Shown here: piece after piece, positions 55,226-64,000 of the stretch
Layout of the letters: each line of letters begins with the position of its first letter
Position numbering within the stretch: the stretch's first letter is position 1
Origin: Paralvinella palmiformis
Lineage: Eukaryota > Annelida > Polychaeta > Terebellida > Alvinellidae
Length of the DNA stretch: 64,000 nt
Direction of reading: 5' to 3'
NCBI GenBank assembly: GCA_025642065.1
Contig: JAODUP010000313.1
Span: 438,001 to 502,000, forward strand
Position numbers and translations under genes: made by a program
The notes under the pieces: model-generated
What the model was told of the DNA's origin: nothing
Databases searched by the model: none
Seen by the model: the letters and a program-made list of their open reading frames with translations, nothing else

Positions 55226-57720
55226 GGCAAATTTCTCATCTATGATATATTTAATAAATGAAATATCCTTCTGCACAGATATGGACCTCACTCTTGTTAG
55301 TAAATCAACATGACCTTTGATTTCACCAGAAACATTCATATTCAGTATATGTAAATAGAAAGATCTTGATCTAGAATTGTGTTTAAAGAATGACAGAATA
55401 AGATCTATTTAGGTTACATCATGAGATAAGCTGATTGTGTGTATTCTCATGGCATCTAGTAAGGAAGTACTAAGGCAGAATTTGTTAATGCCGTATAACT
55501 GCCTTCAATAGTTTGGATTGTGCCTTCTTTATGGAGTCCATGTATTTATGAGGCACATTTATGGACCATAAACCATAGGTTAGTACAGGGCGTATTGTGA
55601 GCTTCCAAATATATCTCACAGTGTCTGGGTGTGTGCCACCAGAACACAATCCAGTCCCTTGTAGGCAATATCATTATTTTGTACATACAGCAACTCAGCT
55701 GTCAATATGAGCTTTAGTTGACCTTTTAAGTATAACTCCCAAGTAAATATGGCTATCAATCTCCGTGAGATAAGTTTTGTTTAATTTCCAATTAGGGCAA
55801 GGCTGAAGTGTACGAGTACCGAACGTTACACATGTAGTCTTTAACGGGTTAAACCTCTCGGCCCACTTGATTCAATATATGATGCGATTTAATTTTATTA
55901 CAGTTTGAAGTCTACTAGCAGTAAGACTCGTTAAGAGGGTGTCGTCTCCATAACAAAACACACTGAAAGTGAACCCTTTAATGGTAATTTGATAAAATGT
56001 CAATCAGGTGATGGCATACAATATTAAAAAGAATAAGAGATGATAATTCTCCTTTTGTAACTCTGATGCTTCCACTAATATACTTTCCCTATTTTATTTG
56101 TACGGTAAGTTCACAATATCAAGACACTAGTATACGTCAGCATTGCGTGATAATGATGTCGAGTGCTTTCTGGATTAATACAGAGTGTGTAATAGAGTTA
56201 AACGCTCTACGCTCGGTATCTAACGAGTATGAAGGCACGGATGATCCTCTCTTCAAATAATAATTATTGACATCATGTGTGAGTGGAACAGCAAATTGTA
56301 AATCATAATATGTATGATCACAGGATTCCTCCAATATCTATATTTCTAACTATTTAGAGAATGTTGACGATGTTGTCACTAGTAGATCATTTGTAGGGAT
56401 TTCAGGATCAATGTTTGAGTTTTTTAATAATGTCATTATTAATCCTCTCTCGGAAATGTCCGGAACGATGACAAATGTAATACAAATGCATAACAGTACA
56501 CATATATGGGTTCTTAGTTTAGATCCTTTAGCAAATTTAATATATTATGATAACACATCATCCACTCCTGGTGTACATCCTAAACGTAATAATGTTCAAT
56601 AATCGGGCTTGGCTCAAACATTATTTCATTTTAACACATTTTACATTTTAATATGTCTGACATACTACATTGTGTGCCTCTGTCAGATTCGTATTACTCT
56701 GTATCTGGTCCGAACAGAATTTACCATTAAAGTAATCCACTAATATTTCCATTTTAATATCACCAGGTGTATTATTATCGCTATTCCTGATGGTTCATAT
56801 TTTGTCCTCAAAACATTTCAAATTACGTCGTGTTATGTACAATCCATCCAATATAAGGGACTGAGTACGAATAGCTGTGTTAACAGCGACTTGAAAAGAA
56901 TTCATATATGATTTGTTTGCTAATTTATAGCATTGATATATTTGTCCCTCTCTGGGACGGCTGCAGGGTTGTCAGATTTCGAACCCCAAAACACAGTTTT
57001 GGTTCCACCAATGATATCGGCGGTGTTTGTAGTATATATTTTGACCTATCGTACATTATGTTGGTGATGCTCATGAACATAGAGTTCACAGGATTGATGG
57101 CGTGCACATTGTCATATATTGATTCGATGTCTGGTAAGATCAGACTGATGGTTTACGAACGTCTACCAGCTCCAGATATCCTTGTGGCACACCTGGATAC
57201 CCGAGAACTTCACTTCAGAAGTCTGTATAGTTATTACCAACATATGGCATAGTTACCGTAAATATAGTTTTAAGTGGAAAGTGATCGTTTGTGTTCTCGT
57301 CCATATTGACAACAATATAACAACTGCCTATTTGATCCACGATAAAATGTGACACAAAAACATGGTCAATGTACGACTGTAGCGAACCATTCCAATATGT
57401 GTGCCTCACAAGTTGTTCGTGAATAACATTGGTAACGCTAAAATCATTATCACTACGAAAGTCATATAAACACGTCCGAGCCTCTGCGTGTTGGGGATTG
57501 GAACATTCATATATCCCCCTATCACCATTGTTGATGTCTAATTTAAGCCAATCACACCTGTGAGAATAGCCAAAGTTTCACTGTAGGCATCTATTTGTTG
57601 AGTATCTCCATTAAAACGAGGCAGATATACTCCCAACATGGTAATAAAGACCGTATCCTGTATTAAGAGTGACATGCCTTATAAACAAAAACTCACTCTT
57701 CGTTGTGGTCGACCATGATG
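55226..57720 (-). mobile_element. LINE remnant with endonuclease and reverse-transcriptase regions, antisense
   Basis: Minus strand, 5' to 3': an apurinic endonuclease-like region (L-G-V-Y-L-P-R-F-N-G-D, then Q-Q-I-D-A-Y, about 57630-57580; Y-I-D-H-V-F-V and N-D-H-F-P-L, about 57390-57275); a poorly preserved stretch; a reverse-transcriptase palm (S-L-D-T-E-R-R-A-F-N-S-I-T-H-S-V-L, about 56240-56180); and a downstream part with F-N-P-L-K-T-T-C-V-T-F-G-T and S-H-I-Y-L-G-V-I-L (about 55855-55735). Many stops and frame changes make it inactive. The span is long for a degenerate copy, so it retains most of an original ORF2. Confidence 0.82.
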
Positions 57721-57941
57721 TAGTATAAGAAAATTTATCACAAAAGAACAGTTAAAAAGTTAAACAATTTAACTCCAATTATAAAGTAACATTAACTCTA
57801 AAACAGAATGTTATGATACGTTGTTTGAGCAATGTTAAACTTGAGATATTTTCTAAATATTAGTTATAACGTGGAAAACGTACAATCCCCACATACAGAA
57901 AATATAATTTCTTAACCATAGATCATTTAATTGTCCATATT

Positions 57942-57973
<32 letters not shown>

Positions 57974-58283
57974 CGCGCGCGCACGCGTGCACGGGTAAAA
58001 CATACACCAACATATAACTCAAAATAATAAAGGCATCAAGATGTTTTTTATTAATTATTTTCTATAATTTAGTCAAAATTACTTTATTTTTGACGAGGAG
58101 TATACCTGCCACATACTTACTATGAGTTGAAACTCATTCAAGATGGCTTCACCCAAGAAAGTGATCGTTCAGAGACTTAGTGTGTCCAAAAGTTCAGTTA
58201 GACGGATGTATACGTGATATTAAGGAACGACTGTGTATGGAAGATGACCAGGGTAAGGCCATCAAAGATGTATTGTATAATAA

Positions 58284-58317
<34 letters not shown>

Positions 58318-58634
58318 ATGTGTGTGTGTGTGTTTGTTTGTGTGTGTGTGTGTGTTATTCTGGAATTATTAATTATCTGCATGGATATCAGAAGCTAATA
58401 CATACATTTAACTTGTATCAATTAATTTTATTGATTTACTATGTAAACTTAATACATATTCAATAAACTATCCTTTTACCCAATGTAATTAAATTAGACA
58501 GACTAATTCATAAAGAAGTTCTAAATTCTTATATCATAAGAATAAAGTAATACACCATTTAATTGTCTTTGATTAAATACAATCACCAGACTACAGACTA
58601 TAGGAGTTTAAAAAGTGTAGATATATTCCGCCTC
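57721..58634. other. No confident gene; one weak candidate start exon
   Basis: Contains (TA)n(CG)n at about 57944-57985 and (TA)n(GT)n at about 58287-58352. An ATG in the context CAAGATGGCT at 58143 opens a 24-codon frame, and an overlapping frame at 58180-58285 reads C-I-R-D-I-K-E-R-L. Neither is recognised. Confidence 0.35.
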
Positions 58635-58925
58635 TTTGGCCACATGGATAGAGTGCGAGACTATTTACCTATGGCTATGGTCATTCTGTGCAGGAGGTCG
58701 CAGGTTCGCGCCTTGGCCGTGGCACTATAGTAGGAGGAATTTTTCATCCAATCAGACAACTGGCAAGATTTTCTCCAACGAACATGCCATTTATTCTAAA
58801 TTCTAAATTTATTTAGAATAAATCTCCGTGGGGAAGCTATAAATTATAGACCATTTGCGTCTCCCTCATTTGAGGTTGCCAGCCAAGTTAAAAACTGACA
58901 TTTCGGCTATTCGGTAAATATCCCT
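58635..58925 (+). repeat. SINE family B, fullest copy
   Basis: A tRNA-like head TGGCCACATGGATAGAGTGC (box A) and GTCGCAGGTTCGCGCC (box B) is followed by CTATAGTAGGAGGAATTTTT, CATCCAATCAGACAACTGGC, AAATTCTAAATTTATTTAGA and TCTCCCTCATTTGAGG. Two other copies lie at 17546-17715 (+) and 45890-46060 (-). Confidence 0.85.
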
Positions 58926-59886
58926 GATACATAAAAGTGGGATGTGATTTTGTACAAAGTTTGATATCATAATATAAAAAGATGTACATCATTAATTAAG
59001 TAAGATGTGATAATATCTATATCAACAGTCAAATATAATATACGATTAGCTTAATTAAACTTGCCAACATCCATATATACAGTCTCTGTAAAATTGTGTC
59101 AATAAAAGCATTACCCTAATTTGTTAAAATGTTTACTGGTGAAGGAATTAAAAGGTTGATGAGATATTTCTATGACATGAATAGTTAATTCCATATATAG
59201 TTACACAAGGCAGGATATTAGTTATATAGCGCGAAACAATACTTACCGGGATTGTTACCAGAATACCTGATTTATTTTATCAAAAATAGTTCATAAAGCA
59301 GCCACCAGGTGGAGGTACTATAGACTATGGATTCCCAGTAAGAGGAGCCACAGTTATGTTCATGTTATCATACAAGGTTTATGGTTAGGTGTTTTTTCTA
59401 TAGTAGATGTTCTCTGGATGACGCTTTTTATCCAAGTCAATTTATCAGTTACGGTATTCTTGATCATACCAGTGATACAGTGAAGTTATCTGTACTGTGA
59501 ATGATAGTTCTTAAATATTATAAACCGGAAATATACTAGTGACCATGTGATGGATCAAAGATGGCTTCTTCAGGTTAAAGTCAGACATTTTTCTCTCTAC
59601 AAAAATCGGGAGTAGAGTTTACATTGACATATCAAGCTATAAATGCTCTGAATGTTCCTAAATTATACAAGAGAATTAGCCCCTTAACTGCTGAACTGAT
59701 AAAGGATGACTTAATTAATATTACGCCAATCCTTCTACTAAATGATAAGTTGTCATATTATAATCTGTGGTAGACCTCTATCTAGAGAGAGAACGAAACC
59801 ACAAAGATAGACCTTGATGAAGGTCAATTGGCACAGAGTAAGATGGAAACGGAAACCAGGTCAATTGACACGGTGTTAAGGTGACC
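58926..59886. other. No recognisable gene
   Basis: AT-rich sequence. ATGGCTTCTTCAG followed by GTTAAAG at about 59562 resembles a tiny start exon with a donor, but nothing supports it further. Confidence 0.4.
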
Positions 59887-60324
59887 CTAGTAGGCACCAG
59901 ACGTTGGATCAACAATGTCCTTTGACGTTGGATCAATGTTATGAAAATGGTAGGATTTGAAAATTGGATCAACGTAATATTTCCAACATTGGGTCAACGT
60001 TAGGATTTCAGTGTTGGATCAATGTAATATTTACAACATTGAGTCAATGTTAGGATTTCAACGTTGGACCAATGTTATGAAATTGTTTGGATTTGAAAAA
60101 ATTGGATCAACGTAATATTTGCAATATTGGATAACAGTATTTTTCATTATGGTTGATGTAAACATATTTATTCAATTGACAATAAGCAAAATGCTTATAC
60201 AATATCTTTCTCATTTATACACACAAGAAACACAATAATATATATACAACAAATATAATTGATATTGTTACTATACCAGCATCATGGTTGATTGGAATAT
60301 AAGGGACTGGTGCAGTAAGGTTTC

Positions 60325-60438
<114 letters not shown>

Positions 60439-60899
60439 AATTACAACCGCCACAAATAATTTTGGAAGAAATTTCATTATGGTTAAATCAGCTGCACAAT
60501 ATGACGCACCCATGATAATTAAAAACAACTGCAATAAGACTTGTTCAAAATACAAAATGAATTGAAAATTCATCTAGAACATGACAACATACAAATATAC
60601 AAATTCTATTTTGTACAATACATCATACAGTAGTCTAATTCACAATCAAATTATATGCTAACACAATAGCACTCAGTAGTTTCATGGATGGCCAATCAAA
60701 TTCGAATAATCTGTTCATCACATTTTACATTATTTTGGTCAAATTATTATTAACATAGCTAAATTTATAAAAGACATATTCCTCAAAATAACAAAAGTTC
60801 ATAATATGTTAATAGCTGCAAACGTATGAACCAAAAATTATAATAACACGAACTAAGAGTTCAAAATAAAATATAATTGCTAAATTACCCTGAACTGAC

Positions 60900-61340
60900 A
60901 TGCATACAAAAGATGCAAATCTTTTTGTAAATATTACTTCCCAAGAGTCAGTACTTCAGCTTGATGCTTTCTCCATCTTTTCAAGTAGGCCATGCAGTAA
61001 TATTCTGTTTGGACCTAGGAATACATGTACCAATATGAACATTTATAACTTTCTGTATATGTATCAATGGGTGGGGAGGTATGCATACTGTAAACCATTA
61101 CCTATTTTCTGCCTTTTATTTGGCTACTTTCACATAGGAGACCAACAGCAAAATATTAATGGGAGCGATTTTCTTTTGGTTTATGCTGAAAATAGCGAGA
61201 ACCTTGTAAAACTATGTTTCCTTGATCATCATGGAAGGTTCGCTAAAATAAATTGTTGCAAATATGCAATGAAGGGACCAGGGGAAGTTTTCCGAGTCAG
61301 CGACATGATATTAATTTTGAAACAAAATAATAAGTTTTAA
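60900..61340 (+). CDS. Hypothetical 146-codon open frame inside the TIR element
   Basis: Begins with ATG and ends TAA with no internal stop in AT-rich DNA, where a frame of this length is less common by chance. The translation includes S-N-I-L-F-G-P-R-N-T-C, Y-L-F-G-Y-F-like aromatic stretches, and N-L-V-K-L-C-F-L-D-H-H-G-R. I recognise no family, and no splice signals clearly extend it. It could be the remains of a transposon protein, a host fragment or chance. Confidence 0.25.
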   Translation: MHTKDANLFVNITSQESVLQLDAFSIFSSRPCSNILFGPRNTCTNMNIYNFLYMYQWVGRYAYCKPLPIFCLLFGYFHIGDQQQNINGSDFLLVYAENSENLVKLCFLDHHGRFAKINCCKYAMKGPGEVFRVSDMILILKQNNKF

Positions 61341-61825
61341 AGCCATGCAGCTTAATTTTACCTCGATAATGTCAAAGGTCATGGTGCCAAATGAAAGGCT
61401 TTAATTAACTTCTGATAAGTCATCTACAATTAGTAATAATGTTTTGGCTCATAATATTCATATGAACCATTTCCGAGATATAAATTTTTTTTATTTACAG
61501 ACACTCCCCCACTGTCCCCCAAACAAAATGTTCTTCTGAGAAAGGAAAATGAGTGCAAATCGGGGGTATTGAACTTTTCAGAAGTTTACAGATTTGATCC
61601 TTTTCATGAACCCCCCCCCAGAGAATGAAAATAGCGAGAACGTTATATAATAAAAAAAACATAATCATGAAAGATAAACTAATGTGAAAATAAGGTATAT
61701 CTGAAATTCATATTACTAAATACACAAGTTTGGTACAACTTATTTACATACTTACCAGAAAAAAGATGCGTCAAGTGTCCTAGAATTTCTATTGTTTCGA
61801 AAAAAATGACCGCGCTACGTTCAAA

Positions 61826-61869
61826 TCACTGACCTATATATATATATATATATATATATAGGTCAGTGG
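61826..61869. repeat. Perfect hairpin: CACTGACC - (TA)n - GGTCAGTG
   Basis: CACTGACC and GGTCAGTG flank a self-complementary TA tract, so the whole stretch can fold into one uninterrupted hairpin. The outer bases TCAAAT and TTCAAGTGA extend the symmetry imperfectly. Confidence 0.85.
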
Positions 61870-62219
61870 TTCAAGTGAGCCAAGGATGGTGTGACGTCAG
61901 AATCCGGGGATTGTTTGTGGGATAGATATAGCCAGGCCGCTAGATAGCTGTAGCCAGAGTTGTGGCTTGGTTTTGAAGTATATCAATTAGGTGCGAAGTT
62001 CCACCAGATAGCCCCATAACAGATATACACACAATAACGGCTTCTTCAAATGATAATCTTAAAATAGTAAATTATATATGATGGAAAATACAACATTGAT
62101 CCAACATCGCAATACCAATCTAAATCCAACACGATATAATCCAGCCCAGCGCGTTGTGCGACGTCGCGATCTAAAATCGACCTATTCCCAACGTTGATCC
62201 AACATCGGGTACCTGCTGG

Positions 62220-62960
62220 AACAATATCTCAAACTAAGTTAATTATCGGTGAGTACATAACAAATAACGATAAGTTACCAGTTTAATGAATACTCAATCT
62301 GACAGAGCCAGCCCTAAGATAAATGATCACAGAACGAGTATAAGGAATAACAGTTGAATCAGGTCATTTGAACTTCAGGGCTGTTTATATCTGAGTCTAA
62401 TGTTACTAGATACAGAAAAGCGAAATTTAGAGACGCACGGCTCTACACTAATATTGTCTCCCATGAAAATAATAGGTCAGACCTGAGTTCCACAGAACTA
62501 AACTTCAAAGAATTGAAGATGACGCAATCAAATTAATTAACCCAGATTATTGAAGGAAGTCAGAAGATTTTGAGGTCTATGATGATGGAGGATAAAGCAA
62601 AATTATTTGAAATAATGGAATATGTTTTGAAACTCCAGAAAATCTCCATATTTGCCTTATCACTTGACTGGGAATCTTTACTAGAAGAAAAATAATCTAA
62701 ACAACCTCAAAAGTATAACATTATGAATGTTTTTATGATAAATACCAAAATATTAAATAATCGCGTAGATGAAAACAATTTATTATAAATACATATTTGT
62801 TCTCTATATTAAGGCATTAACATACGAAAATAGGGCGTTTCTAACATACTTCTTTTTGAGAATGAACTCAATACATTGGTTTTGTGTCATGAGAATCGTA
62901 GACAAAATTTGATATGTGTGTGAGCGTATGTGTCTGGCTGGGTGTGCATATATGTGTATC
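62220..62960. other. No recognisable gene
   Basis: Unique-looking sequence with short open frames only. Confidence 0.45.
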
Positions 62961-62964
62961 TGTG

Positions 62965-62965
62965 T

Positions 62966-62999
<34 letters not shown>

Positions 63000-63004
63000 G
63001 GTGT

Positions 63005-63044
<40 letters not shown>
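62965..63044. repeat. (TA)n(GT)n(GA)n compound microsatellite
   Basis: TA, GT and then about 18 GA units in succession. Confidence 0.97.
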
Positions 63045-63048
<4 letters not shown>

Positions 63049-63364
63049 GGAGCCTATTAGATTGATTCATTTAGAAATGCTAGAAATAAAAGGACAGGAA
63101 GTTATAGAGACACATTTTGTACGTAAGCTTCTTTAGAAGTATTAATCTTATTATTTTATATCTTCTAGTTTTCAGAAGTATATAAGACATAAATAACCAG
63201 GTGTCTTTGATCATGTTGTTAACTAAATAATGTTCTATTATGATATATAGCCAGCAGTTTAGTTGTATCTATGTATTACTTGAACTATTTTTTATTGATA
63301 TATATGTGGCTTCTATTGTTTAATATATTTGAATGATTATCAGAAAATATAATCTATTATTATG

Positions 63365-63598
63365 TGAGAGTTGTTATTATGATGTTAGAGTTGTTATTAT
63401 CATGTGGTAGTTGTTATTATCATGTCAGAGTTGTTATTATAATGTCAGAGTTGTTATTATCACGCGAGAGTTGTTACTATCACGTTAGAGTTGTTATTAT
63501 CACGTGAGGGTTGTTATTAGTATGTCAGAGTTGTTATTATCATGACAGAGTTGTTATTATCATGACAGGGTTGTCATTATTATGTCAGAGCTGTTATT
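63365..63598. repeat. 20-bp minisatellite, about 12 copies
   Basis: Units of AGAGTTGTTATTATCATGTC type repeat with a constant 20-base period. Most variation falls in the last six bases (CATGTC, CACGTG, CACGCG, CATGAC). Confidence 0.95.
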
Positions 63599-64000
63599 TT
63601 TGTTGTTGGGATAAATTGAAAATACAAACTGAATCATATTTATTTCGTTTTGTGTATTATTATTGTTGTTATTATCAGTCTAGTTATAGTATCACGAAAA
63701 GGAGTTCTCGGTTATATTTTCATGATAGAACTACTAAATGACAATAACCTGGAACTCACGAAATTAAGGGAAATGTCAAAAGAAAGTAGAATCAAAATTT
63801 ATTGTTTACACTTTTTTTTTACTAACATCCCCATATTGAGGATAAAATAAATAACTTCTAAAATCAAATTCAGTTGATAACAATTTTAAATTATGCTTTG
63901 GCATTATACAATTCACAACAATTACTTTCGAATTTCTTTTAATCCCGTCATATTTAATAAATGAAAATTATGTCTTTTGCGAAGAGTTTGGATTTTAATG
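63599..64000. other. No recognisable gene
   Basis: AT-rich sequence to the window edge. Two short plus-strand frames are seen, with no recognised motif. Confidence 0.45.

Overview
The window is animal nuclear DNA: AT-rich, with GT-AG introns, tRNA-headed SINEs, decayed LINE and hAT/pogo transposons, and many long (CA)n and (TA)n tracts. Repeat types and gene structure suggest a bilaterian invertebrate, probably a lophotrochozoan such as a mollusc. That assignment is inference, because no lineage-diagnostic gene was found.

Two protein-coding genes are supported, arranged head to head about 450 bp apart. On the minus strand, 7076-6815 is the first coding exon of a mitochondrial monothiol glutaredoxin (GLRX5-like), which is cut off by an intron running toward the left edge. 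On the plus strand, a gene of 23 coding exons runs from the ATG at 7530 to the TAA at 40801. All 22 exon joins are phase-consistent and give a 918-residue protein. It has an N-terminal ankyrin-repeat domain (about residues 50-240), a linker, then a complete domain with the layout of a glycoside hydrolase family 20 beta-N-acetylhexosaminidase (about 306-918). At the place where GH20 enzymes carry the catalytic Asp-Glu pair the sequence reads I-G-P-R-L, so it looks like an ankyrin-tethered GH20 pseudoenzyme. This is the most unusual thing in the window.

The shared 5' region between the genes holds three CTTCCG motifs of ETS type, one of them a full ACTTCCGG, consistent with a bidirectional promoter.

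The rest is repeats. The left 6.5 kb holds a 53-bp tandem repeat, a LINE nested in a SINE, a decayed hAT transposon with terminal inverted repeats and an 8-bp target-site duplication, and an antisense LINE fragment. Introns of the large gene hold LINE pieces, a pogo-like transposase end, MITE-like elements, minisatellites and microsatellites. From 41 kb to the right edge I see no confident cellular gene. That part holds three antisense LINE remnants, three SINE families (two with full-length copies flanked by target-site duplications), a 2.3-kb element with 27-bp terminal inverted repeats and GTTGGATCAAC subterminal repeats, and 16-bp and 20-bp minisatellites.
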